Part shown: positions 23,103-31,692 of the stretch, piece by piece
Position numbering within the stretch: position 1 is the stretch's first letter
Layout: every line of letters starts with the position of its first letter
Origin: Myxococcales bacterium
Lineage (GTDB): Bacteria > Myxococcota_A > UBA9042 > UBA3505
Length of the DNA: 37,433 nt
Direction: 5' to 3'
Assembly: GCA_002728755.1 (NCBI GenBank)
Contig: PBVT01000065.1
Location: forward strand, 1-37,433
Made by a program: the position numbers and the translations under genes
The notes under the pieces: generated by a model
Told to the model about the DNA's origin: nothing
The model's input: only the letters and a program-made list of their open reading frames with translations
Databases searched by the model: none

Positions 23103-25790
23103 ATGACGCTAGCTGGTCTACATAGTACCCTTCGACGATCGTCGATCCTGCCCATAATCGGGGTCTTATGCCTGGTGTTCCCGTTGGTCGCGAATGCAGC
23201 AGTCCCGACGGAACTACATTACCAGGGCTACCTTGAAAACGCGGTGGGCGAGCCCATCAATTGTGGGGACCTACAGGCCTGCCCTGAAATCAGTTTCACG
23301 GTGACAATGCGCCTCTACGCGGATATCGAAAGTGAAGAGGCCCTATGGACCGAGACCCATGAAAATGTCCTCGTGAATGAGGGCATCTTTCACATCGAGT
23401 TCGCCAGTATCAACACCATTGAGGCAGACCTGTGGGATCAGGCCTCCGTGCTCGGTGTCACCGTAAATGAGCTTCCAGAACATCGAAGCCCAATCTCCCC
23501 CACGGGATTTGCCCTACATAGCGGGCGCGCCGATCAAACCCCGTCGGCCACCGACGCCCTCGCCCTGAACGATGTTCCAATGCAGGACTACGTCATAGAT
23601 ACGGAGCTTGCCGACCTATGTGTAACAGAAACAAACCTCGAAGAAGCCCTGACTGTCGTCGACTTCTTCGATCTTCTCGAACTATCAAGCTTCATGCTTT
23701 CGTCGGACTATAGTGCCGGCGCTCATCTCGACGAAGCCGAGATCCTGAGCTGGTTGGATCTCCACACTTTTGTACCGGGTGAACACTTTAGTGGGAACTA
23801 CGAAGATCTGGCGGGTAAGCCTGCCCTGTCCATCGTATCGGGAACAAGCTCTATGGCAGATCTTCTCGATCTGCCAGAGGGTCTGCTGGACGGAGACGAT
23901 GATAGTTTTGCCGCCCTACTCTGTGAGGATGGCAACCTCTTAAAGGCCAGCGACGAAGGCTGGGTCTGTGCTGCCGACAATAATGTCGATGAGACACTCT
24001 CCGAAGAGACGGTCGATGCATACACCGAAAACGAGGGGTACGCCTATAGTATCGATCTGGCCCCCATCTCCACCAGCGGTCTACTGGTCGAGCTGACCGG
24101 GCTTCCGGACGGTCTTGTCGATGGTGACGACAACACCCTGGTACAACTCGGCTGTTCGGATGGGCATATCCCCGTATGGCATGGTGCGGCCTGGTCCTGC
24201 CACGAAGACATCAATGTAGATCTACAACGTTCAGAAGAAGAGGTGGACACGATCGTCTCGGATAATGGCTACGCCTTCGTTGCTGATCTAGCCCCCATTG
24301 TTCATTCCGGTGACTTTGCAACCCTGGCGAATATTCCAAGTGGCCTGAACGATTCAGACGATAACGGCATCGAAACCCTCGACTGCCTCGTTGGGCAGAT
24401 GGCGCGCTGGAACGGTACCGCGTGGGCCTGCTCTGATGACATCGACGTGGACGAACAGCTCGATGAAAGCACTGTCGATAGTTATGCCGAGAACAATGGC
24501 TATGCCATAAATGACACCCTCTCGTCGGCGAGCTTTACGGGTATCTTTACAGAGCTCATTAATCGACCAGCGGGCCTGGAAGACGGAGATCAGGATACAC
24601 TGGTCGATATCGGCTGCACGACCGGCCAAATCGCGAAATATGGATTCGGTGGCTGGGAATGCGGTGATGACGAGGACGCCCTCTCGCCCGGCACCCAACT
24701 ACCCAGACAGAATATACGAACCATCCTCGACACCGTGGGTACCGTCGGACGCTTCACATCCATCTCCATCGGCAGTGATCTGCTACCCGTGATGTCCTAT
24801 CTGGATCTGACCAACGCGGCCCTTCGCATCGCCAAATGTACAGTACCAGACTGTTCACAGGGCACGGTCTTCCAGAGTATTGACGCCGGCAATGTCGGAG
24901 CATCCAACACCTCTCTTGCCATTGGGCCCGATGGCTTCCCTGGGGTCGCGTATTATGGTTCCGGAGGAGGTCTTCGCTATCTCAAGTGCAGTACACACGA
25001 CTGTTCAGAGGCTGCGGTCGCGGTGGTCGATGGCTCTGGTAATGTGGGGAAGAATGCCTCCCTCGCCTTTGGCACCGATGGCCTACCCGTCATCTCCTAT
25101 CTCGATGTTACCGATGGCGATCTCCGAACGGCCCATTGTGCAGACACCAGTTGTACTGCGGGAACCACGGTCTCTATCCTCGATAGCGCCGGAGTAACGG
25201 GCTGGTATACCTCCATCGCCATCGGGGCCGACGGCCTGCCAATCATCGCCTATCATGGATTTGTCGATAATGATCTCAAAGTCGCCAAATGCCTCTCCAA
25301 GGACTGTTCAACGGGTGCCACGATCACTTCCGTCGATGCGGTCGGGTTTACGGGAGCCAACACCTCGATCTCCATCACAAATGGTGGTGAACCCCTGATC
25401 GCCTACCGGACGATCGCGACGCGCGACATCAAGGTGGCCCGCTGTACACTCCCGGACTGCAGCAGCGGCACGGCGATCGTAACTGTCGTTGATGACGTCG
25501 ATTCCAGCTCAGAAACCAGCATAACCTTCGATGCACAGGGCTACCCGGTCATCTCTTTCTACGATAGCACCAATAAGGCCTTACGATTGATTCATTGCTC
25601 GGATCGAGGCTGTGCGAATGCGGTCAACGTCGCCACGGTCGACTCCGAACTAAACGCCGGTTGGTATGCCTCTGTGACACTCGGGGCCGACGGAAACCCA
25701 ATCATCGCCTACCAACATCGCGACTCGGAAGATCTCGTCGTCATGCATTGCGCCAACGCGTTCTGTATCTCCAACTGGTCGCGGCGTTAA
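23103..25790 (+). CDS. Secreted stalk-and-propeller surface protein, paralogue B
   Basis: 895 aa with the same plan as the preceding gene. Sec signal to about VANA-AVP (residue 33); N-terminal domain (ISFTVTMRLYADIESEEALWTETHE, GIFHIEF); and four stalk repeats (about 222-529; LPEGLLDGDDDSFAALLC, LPDGLVDGDDNTLVQLGC, IPSGLNDSDDNGIETLDC, RPAGLEDGDQDTLVDIGC). Seven blade repeats follow (about 544-895), six or seven with C-x4-C (CTVPDC, CSTHDC, CADTSC, CLSKDC, CTLPDC, CSDRGC, CANAFC). It ends CISNWSRR. Divergence from paralogue A is clear outside the motifs, so the duplication is old. No ribosome site is seen in the 6-bp gap, so translation probably depends on the upstream gene. The stop shares TTAA 25787-25790 with the convergent gene. 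Confidence 0.85.
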   Translation: MTLAGLHSTLRRSSILPIIGVLCLVFPLVANAAVPTELHYQGYLENAVGEPINCGDLQACPEISFTVTMRLYADIESEEALWTETHENVLVNEGIFHIEFASINTIEADLWDQASVLGVTVNELPEHRSPISPTGFALHSGRADQTPSATDALALNDVPMQDYVIDTELADLCVTETNLEEALTVVDFFDLLELSSFMLSSDYSAGAHLDEAEILSWLDLHTFVPGEHFSGNYEDLAGKPALSIVSGTSSMADLLDLPEGLLDGDDDSFAALLCEDGNLLKASDEGWVCAADNNVDETLSEETVDAYTENEGYAYSIDLAPISTSGLLVELTGLPDGLVDGDDNTLVQLGCSDGHIPVWHGAAWSCHEDINVDLQRSEEEVDTIVSDNGYAFVADLAPIVHSGDFATLANIPSGLNDSDDNGIETLDCLVGQMARWNGTAWACSDDIDVDEQLDESTVDSYAENNGYAINDTLSSASFTGIFTELINRPAGLEDGDQDTLVDIGCTTGQIAKYGFGGWECGDDEDALSPGTQLPRQNIRTILDTVGTVGRFTSISIGSDLLPVMSYLDLTNAALRIAKCTVPDCSQGTVFQSIDAGNVGASNTSLAIGPDGFPGVAYYGSGGGLRYLKCSTHDCSEAAVAVVDGSGNVGKNASLAFGTDGLPVISYLDVTDGDLRTAHCADTSCTAGTTVSILDSAGVTGWYTSIAIGADGLPIIAYHGFVDNDLKVAKCLSKDCSTGATITSVDAVGFTGANTSISITNGGEPLIAYRTIATRDIKVARCTLPDCSSGTAIVTVVDDVDSSSETSITFDAQGYPVISFYDSTNKALRLIHCSDRGCANAVNVATVDSELNAGWYASVTLGADGNPIIAYQHRDSEDLVVMHCANAFCISNWSRR

Positions 25791-27547
25791 GGCACCGGAT
25801 CTGGCTCTGGTTCGGTAGCGGGACAATCAGGCGTATAGGGCGGATCCTCCTGGCAGGTACAGCCCTGGAGGTTGCCAAAGACCATCTGCTCCTCAAGTCC
25901 GACCGACAAAAGGATGGCATCCACCTGACACTGCGCCAGCTTTATATTCGACACGATCAAGGGCGCTCCAATGTACTGAATCGCCGGAACTTTGAAGGAG
26001 ACCAGCTCCGGATTATTCGCCGCCACCAAAAACTCAGCGCTCTCTAGAGACGGGAAAACCAGCTCTACGACGGCCGAACTGCTTATGCCTACCGTGGCCT
26101 CCGTCGTCGTCAACAGGGGTAAAGAGAACTCGGTAACCGCTTGGTTATTATAAGCGGTAAGATTACCACTCGCGTTGACGATCGCCGAGAGCACAACGGA
26201 TTGTAGTTGCGAATTATGCTCCACCAGTAGCTCCGTACTTACCTCCGTCAGAGACGGAAAATGTAGCTGCAAAAGGGCAGGGCAATGCCCCACATACATA
26301 TGCCCAACGGCCGATGTGAGCGCATCGAGTCCTATGTCGGTCAGGGCCTCCAATTCCCAGAAGGTCAGTAGGCCACCAACCGCCACCAGGTTATCGGCAT
26401 GAAAGCTGGTCAAGGCGGGGTTCGACCAGATCTCAAGACTGTTCTCCAGGCCGGTCAGAGCGTTCAGATGAATCGATTGCAGAGCATCGTTCTCGTAGAT
26501 GTAGATCTCTGCCCCGGCCTGAGAAAAGGACGGCATATCGAGACTCTGCAGCATCGGGCAATGATGAACCAGAGTATCGCCGTCGATCTGCTGGAGTCCT
26601 TGCACATCCATCGACACAAGTGTGCTGTTCAACGCCACCAGAAAATCACCAACTACCGAAGCCAGACTGGGCATCGAGATGGAACCTAGAGCCGTATTCC
26701 CCAATACAATGGTGTTCCCTCCCGCAGAGGCCAGGGCAGGCATCTCCAGAGAGGTGAGGGCATCATTACCCTGGATCACCATATGAGAAGCGGCGGTCTG
26801 TAGGCCGGAGAGCTGTAGACCTGTCATCACTGGATTATACTTAATATGTAGTGGGCCCTCGACCGTCTGCAATGGTTCGAGATCAACGGTAGTCAGCGCA
26901 GAATTCTCTTCCAGGTATAAATGCGCGCCCACGGTCTTAAGCTTGGGCAAGGAGACGGTTTGCAGAGCATCATTACCCTTGATGGTGAGGGCGCCGCCCA
27001 CGGCCCGTAATTTGGTGAAGGCTAGCTCTTCAATACCAGTATTCACCACGATCAGATTCCCGATTACCTCGGTGTAATCCAAAGACTCGACCACATCGTC
27101 GGTGGTCGCCAGGACAAGATCTCCATTGTAGATATTGTCCTCAACAACACATTCTCCGGCCGCACAGAACCCCCCCAGGTCGTCACAATCAACCTCCGAC
27201 ACAACCGGCCACTCACAACTGGCCGCACCTTCCACGTTCGTACAGGATCCTTCGTCGCCATAGTTGGTTACAAGGTCACCATTACAGTCGGACGGAGGGG
27301 CGCCAACACATGGGTTGGGCTCGCATGGTTCCACCGTCTCGATCTCCTCCGGTGTGACATCCTGCAGGGCATCCGCGCTATCCGTCGTCTCACCATCTTC
27401 CGTAGCGTCTGTTTCAGACCCAGCATCCGCAATATCCGTCGGAACATCCGGATTCGACCCCTCATCCTCAACCGGGGGAATATTGGGTGAATCGCCACCA
27501 CAGCCAAAGAAGAGAAAGATCAGACTGATGATTATAATTTGTCGCAT
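25787..27547 (-). CDS. Leucine-rich/receptor-L-like repeat lipoprotein
   Basis: 586 aa; GAGGG lies 5 nt before ATG 27547. The signal MRQIIIISLIFLFFGC has lipobox LFFGC-GGD, followed by a long Asp/Thr/Ser/Glu linker. A Cys-bearing segment (CEPNPCVGAPPSDCNGD...CSWP-like spacing through DCDDLGGFCAAGECV) comes next. From about residue 140 to 555 there are roughly 18 repeats of 22-24 residues with pattern L-x2-V-x-G-x-L-x-I-x2-N-x-AL-x-S-L-x-LP-x-L. This corresponds to a receptor L-domain/LRR type solenoid with an Asn ladder (KGNDALQ, EENSALT, YENDALQ, WSNPALT). The tail is CTCQEDPPYTPDC plus a Pro/Glu stretch. Surface ligand binding is likely. It is convergent with paralogue B, with overlapping stops, and divergent from the methyltransferase gene. 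Confidence 0.85.
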   Translation of the reverse strand: MRQIIIISLIFLFFGCGGDSPNIPPVEDEGSNPDVPTDIADAGSETDATEDGETTDSADALQDVTPEEIETVEPCEPNPCVGAPPSDCNGDLVTNYGDEGSCTNVEGAASCEWPVVSEVDCDDLGGFCAAGECVVEDNIYNGDLVLATTDDVVESLDYTEVIGNLIVVNTGIEELAFTKLRAVGGALTIKGNDALQTVSLPKLKTVGAHLYLEENSALTTVDLEPLQTVEGPLHIKYNPVMTGLQLSGLQTAASHMVIQGNDALTSLEMPALASAGGNTIVLGNTALGSISMPSLASVVGDFLVALNSTLVSMDVQGLQQIDGDTLVHHCPMLQSLDMPSFSQAGAEIYIYENDALQSIHLNALTGLENSLEIWSNPALTSFHADNLVAVGGLLTFWELEALTDIGLDALTSAVGHMYVGHCPALLQLHFPSLTEVSTELLVEHNSQLQSVVLSAIVNASGNLTAYNNQAVTEFSLPLLTTTEATVGISSSAVVELVFPSLESAEFLVAANNPELVSFKVPAIQYIGAPLIVSNIKLAQCQVDAILLSVGLEEQMVFGNLQGCTCQEDPPYTPDCPATEPEPDPVP

Positions 27548-27643
27548 AGGCCCTCACATCTTCACCCAAGACCGTACGGCCGTTGCCCCTTTGATGCAAG
27601 TTGGAGTTGCCCCGACGAAGACCTCTGGCCTACACTTTATAGG

Positions 27644-28486
27644 ATGCGACACCATGAGATATCGGTACATAAATTCAAGGCTCGGCTACCTATTCTCCTG
27701 TTGGTATTCCTTCTGTTCGTAGGCTGTGGCCGCCACAGAACCAGACAAGCTCAAAAGCCCACCCTTGATATTAATTCCGCCACCGATACTCGAACCACTG
27801 CCCTCAAAAAAGCACCACAATTGAACACCCCTCGAATACCGAACGAGCCCTCCCACTTTCTTGAGGAAAGAGAGACAATGATCCGCAAGGATCTCCAGGG
27901 CAGAGATATTGTCGACACCGAAGTGTTGCGTTCGATGGTAGCGGTCCCTCGCCAGGCGTTTGTACCCGACCATCTACAAAACTACGCCTACGCCGATCGT
28001 CCCCTGCCCATCGGATACAACCAAACCATTTCCCAGCCCTATATCGTCGCCTTGATGACCCAATTGGTACAACCGGCCTCCAACAAAAAAGCGCTCGATA
28101 TCGGTACCGGATCGGGCTACCAGGCCGCGGTCCTGGCTGAGATTGTAGACCATGTCTATGGCATCGAAATTGTCTGCCCCCTGGCGGATACAGCCAAACA
28201 ACGCCTGGACCAACTCAACTACACCAACATCACTATGAAATGCGGAGATGGCTACATCGGATGGACCGAACACGCCCCCTTCGACATTATTATCGTCGCA
28301 GCAGCTCCAGAGCAGATCCCCCAACCCCTGATCGACCAGCTCGCACCCGGGGGACGCCTGGTAATACCGGTCGGTAAAGGTGTGCAGGAGCTTCGTGTCG
28401 TTGAAAAGACCCAAGATGGAAAAATCAAGACCTGGAACTGGGGTGGGGTTCGATTTGTCCCCATGACGGGTAAGGCACAAGACTAG
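27644..28486 (+). CDS. Lipoprotein-type protein-L-isoaspartate O-methyltransferase
   Basis: 280 aa from ATG 27644. The N-terminus (KARLPILLLVFLLFVGC, Cys28) is a lipoprotein signal, followed by a 40-residue linker. The catalytic domain is PCMT: MIRKDLQGRDIVD, VPRQAFVPDHLQNYAYADRPLPIG, the substrate loop YNQTISQPYIVALM (125-138), the SAM-binding motif LDIGTGSGYQAAVLAEI (151-167), and VAAAPEQIPQPLIDQLAPGGRLVIPVG. The enzyme repairs isoaspartyl residues using S-adenosylmethionine and is normally cytoplasmic. Export as a lipoprotein is reported for some Gram-negative homologues by annotation, but the SAM supply outside the cytoplasm is a puzzle. An upstream start would add a Pro/Cys-rich stretch and is rejected. 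The ribosome site is poor (AGG adjacent to ATG). The gene stops 5 bp from the convergent permease stop. Confidence 0.88.
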   Translation: MRHHEISVHKFKARLPILLLVFLLFVGCGRHRTRQAQKPTLDINSATDTRTTALKKAPQLNTPRIPNEPSHFLEERETMIRKDLQGRDIVDTEVLRSMVAVPRQAFVPDHLQNYAYADRPLPIGYNQTISQPYIVALMTQLVQPASNKKALDIGTGSGYQAAVLAEIVDHVYGIEIVCPLADTAKQRLDQLNYTNITMKCGDGYIGWTEHAPFDIIIVAAAPEQIPQPLIDQLAPGGRLVIPVGKGVQELRVVEKTQDGKIKTWNWGGVRFVPMTGKAQD

Positions 28487-28491
28487 TGTTT

Positions 28492-31400
28492 TCAGTTCGC
28501 CCGTTGAAGAACAGGTGTTAAGCCCTGCCGTAAAGCCCAGCTCTTGGCTACGACGGTAGCGAAGATAGCACCACACACCATCAGACCGATATGCCCGCCC
28601 AACGCAGCCACGGGGACCGCGTTCTGTCCTGCGACCAGCACCGGGTATAGAGCGAAAGTCGCCGAGCCGACCCCGACCAGGATACCGAAGACAACCAGAA
28701 GCAGGTGCTCGAATACGAGCAGTCGACCGATCTCTCTACGGCGAAAGCCGATCGCGACCAGTACCGCCAACTCCCCACGGCGCTCTATCACATTATAGAG
28801 CAGGAGTACGCCCACCCCGAAGATACCCAGCACCATTCCAAGAGTGCCCAGAAGAGAGAAGATCGAAAGGTAGGTGTTCTCCACCTCCATAAACCGCGCC
28901 AACCGTTGCCAGGCCGGCACAAGATGGAAGCCATAATCCGTCAGCGCCTCACGAAGATTCGTCGTCGCATTTCTTGTATTTGCAGCCGCTGTATCCACCA
29001 GAAAGACGCGATACCCGGAGATCGATGGGAAGACCTGCTGAAATTGTCGTTCGGAGATGATCAACCGCCCCTGCAGTACCGAGTTATGGAGAACCCCCAC
29101 GATTCGAAGGGTTCGCGTTCGTCCCTGCTCATCCCGAAAGTCGAGACGATCACCGACACGACGATGAAAGCCCCAATAGACCGTCGCCTCATCACCGATG
29201 GCGGGTATCGCTCCATCATCACTCATCGTATGTAGACTTGCCCAGATATCCCCCTCGCCTCCAAGCCGGTCCTTCACCTGAAAGGCCCGTCTCTGGGACA
29301 AGAGCTCAGGCTGGAGGCCCAGAATCTCGGGTTCCTGCGCCTGACCTGCGCTGCGGCAACTGGCGTCATCTCCTTCACGGAGGCGCATGGACACAACCGA
29401 GCCTTGCTTCAACTCTCCACGACCGAGTCCAAGATCGGCCTGAATCTTCGAATCGTTGAGATCGCCTGGCAATGGAAGAGCGCTCTCCCCATACAGACTG
29501 AACCCACCTGTTCCCGACTTTCGCTGATCCGCACCATGTTTGGGATCGTGGCGATTTGCCCCGACCGATACGATCAAGAACGTTCCAACCGCCACCAGGG
29601 TGATGGCAGCGATACTACGTCCGCGACGACGCGCCAGATATCGAAACGCCAGCCGTCTCTTATGAACGGTTGCCCCTGGGCGACCCACATAGGTTAACAC
29701 CTCGAAGACAATCGCCAGTAGCCCCACCATAGAGAACGTCCCGGCCAGGAAAAATCGTACGGCTCGATAGGAATCACCAAAGAGCAAAGTTACAACGGAC
29801 ACGGCGCATACCAACGCTATGATACGCCCCCATCTGCGACCATGTGGTCCTCCTGGTCGTCTTTGTTCTCTTCCAAGCTTTCGTACCGTAAGGAAGGTCG
29901 CGAACCACCCAGCACACATTGCCGCGATCCCACCGATGACCAACGAACCCGATTGGATGGATGGAGTGAGAATGACGCCGCCTACCACACCGGACCATTG
30001 GCTTCGGATCAACGCGATCAAACCATGGGTAAGGCCCAATCCAATCACGATCCCGAAACCAGCTCCCAGGGCCGACACAACCATGCTCTCCACAAAGAAG
30101 GTACGCGCTACTCTTCGGTAGGTGAATCCCATGGCGATAAGGCTACGAACCTCACCCTGACGACGCAGAATTCCAAACCCGAAGATCAGGCCCGATACAA
30201 GCAGAGCTGCGGCCATCAGAAGAAAGCTGAAGCCGAGAAACAACATTCCGAAATCATTCGCAGGTCGACTGCCTGCAAGGCGTTGGCTGCGTAAAGGTAT
30301 GGCAACAATCCCCAGTTGAGACGGGGCGAGTTGCGTCTTGAGTCGCTCCACAACGGATGGCACCCTGGCCGAGTCAAAGCGGATCGCGGTCGCGTTCCCA
30401 TAGGGATTCTGCCAAAGGGTCTTGGCTGTATCCATCGACAGGAAAGCCTTCGGAGCACCTCGATAGGCGGTCCAATAGTCTTCATCCGCTGGACGGATCT
30501 TGCTCAGATCGATCGCGATCCCCGGTTTCCAATCGCGGCAATGCTGGGCGTCATGAAGCCCCGGATACCTCGGCATCAGAGTCGGGTCAGCGGCTTGTCC
30601 CTCCATCGGAAGGATCTCCCGCACTCGAAACGAACGTTTCGCCTCGCCCAATGTTCCTCCGTATTGAAACACCGGTACTCGGAGCTCAATGGCATCACCG
30701 ATCGCAATCTCGAGATCATTGGCCAACCATTGGTTTACGACTATTTCGTCGGCGGCCAGCTCGGAGGTGAGAGGGTCCACTGCCGCCACAAAGGAGTACG
30801 GAGTCTCCCGTGAATCCCGGCGAATCCCATAGGCAAACCAGGTAAAGACCTGCTCCTCTTTCAGGTCCTGGAGTAGGTCGGTTATGACCGCATCCATGAA
30901 TATGGCGTCCGGTCGTAATTCCGTAATCCCTGTCCCAATGGACGCAAGCTGTAGCCCCATATCCTCCGTTGACCACTCCTGTTGAATCGCCGCTTCCAAA
31001 TCACTCGCGGATAGATTCTTCGAGCCTCGACCCACCAGGAGTAGATTGGCCCTTCCCTTTGCCGAAAGCTGCTCCTGTAACCACTCCAGGTCGACGAATA
31101 GATTCCAGGGCTCGTCGCCCTGTGCATGAAGCACAAAGTCCCCGAGGCTGGTATGGGGCGCCACGGCCTTCACTTGTAAACGAAGAGCCACCGGTAGCTC
31201 CCCGTTACGAGCCATCGGTGCGTCCCCAGGCAATGACGAAGGACGCGCAACTCGTACGATAAAGCTATCCCCTACGTTCAACTCCAACTCGCTCGCCAAC
31301 GTCGCGTTGATGACCGCTTCGCCCGGTCCGATCCCTCGAAAGACCGGTATCGGCGACAGCTCTGTAAAGCCCGCCCCCACTCCCCAGAGCTGGACTGTAG

Positions 31401-31692
31401 AGCCCTTTGCGCTGGTCGCTCGCATGCCAAGAGCAGGGCGGACAGGTCGCTGCAATCGCTCGGACAAGGCATCGGCAAGAGACGTCCGAACCGTTTGGTG
31501 TCCCGTCGAGACCACCAGATCTATGGAGCCCAGACGTGCTTCTGCTTGGCGCGTAAGGCTGGCATCCATGGTATCGCCGGTCCCCAAAGCGCTGACGATT
31601 AGCGCTGCGGTCAGAGCTACCCCCAACCCCCATACGAAGTGGATGCGCCAATAGTGTTTCAGGCTACGCCAATATAGGAGCGACCCCTTCAT
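28492..31692 (-). CDS. Large FtsX-type ABC transporter permease (two FtsX domains)
   Basis: 1066 aa. A first membrane helix (about 18-38) is followed by a large periplasmic MacB-type domain (about 40-480), then FtsX core one (about 485-620, FLLMAAALLVSGLIFGFGILRRQGEVRSLIAMGF split over helices). Two middle helices and a second long periplasmic part containing SVGANRHDPKHG, SGTGGFSLYGESALPLPGDLN and QEPEILGLQPELLSQ come next. FtsX core two is at the C-terminus (LGMVLGIFGVGVLLLYNVIERRGELAVLVAIGF). The GANRHDP...SGTGGF block marks a permease group I associate with Planctomycetes and Myxococcota. Partner of the ATPase, overlapping its stop by 4 bp (ATGA). Such transporters extrude or extract lipids, lipoproteins or small molecules by mechanotransmission. 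Last gene of the operon. Confidence 0.9.
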   Translation of the reverse strand: MKGSLLYWRSLKHYWRIHFVWGLGVALTAALIVSALGTGDTMDASLTRQAEARLGSIDLVVSTGHQTVRTSLADALSERLQRPVRPALGMRATSAKGSTVQLWGVGAGFTELSPIPVFRGIGPGEAVINATLASELELNVGDSFIVRVARPSSLPGDAPMARNGELPVALRLQVKAVAPHTSLGDFVLHAQGDEPWNLFVDLEWLQEQLSAKGRANLLLVGRGSKNLSASDLEAAIQQEWSTEDMGLQLASIGTGITELRPDAIFMDAVITDLLQDLKEEQVFTWFAYGIRRDSRETPYSFVAAVDPLTSELAADEIVVNQWLANDLEIAIGDAIELRVPVFQYGGTLGEAKRSFRVREILPMEGQAADPTLMPRYPGLHDAQHCRDWKPGIAIDLSKIRPADEDYWTAYRGAPKAFLSMDTAKTLWQNPYGNATAIRFDSARVPSVVERLKTQLAPSQLGIVAIPLRSQRLAGSRPANDFGMLFLGFSFLLMAAALLVSGLIFGFGILRRQGEVRSLIAMGFTYRRVARTFFVESMVVSALGAGFGIVIGLGLTHGLIALIRSQWSGVVGGVILTPSIQSGSLVIGGIAAMCAGWFATFLTVRKLGREQRRPGGPHGRRWGRIIALVCAVSVVTLLFGDSYRAVRFFLAGTFSMVGLLAIVFEVLTYVGRPGATVHKRRLAFRYLARRRGRSIAAITLVAVGTFLIVSVGANRHDPKHGADQRKSGTGGFSLYGESALPLPGDLNDSKIQADLGLGRGELKQGSVVSMRLREGDDASCRSAGQAQEPEILGLQPELLSQRRAFQVKDRLGGEGDIWASLHTMSDDGAIPAIGDEATVYWGFHRRVGDRLDFRDEQGRTRTLRIVGVLHNSVLQGRLIISERQFQQVFPSISGYRVFLVDTAAANTRNATTNLREALTDYGFHLVPAWQRLARFMEVENTYLSIFSLLGTLGMVLGIFGVGVLLLYNVIERRGELAVLVAIGFRRREIGRLLVFEHLLLVVFGILVGVGSATFALYPVLVAGQNAVPVAALGGHIGLMVCGAIFATVVAKSWALRQGLTPVLQRAN

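Noticed and set aside
28487-28491. Terminator between the PCMT gene and the ABC permease gene
   Set aside because: Only 5 bp separate the stops and no stem-loop is visible nearby.
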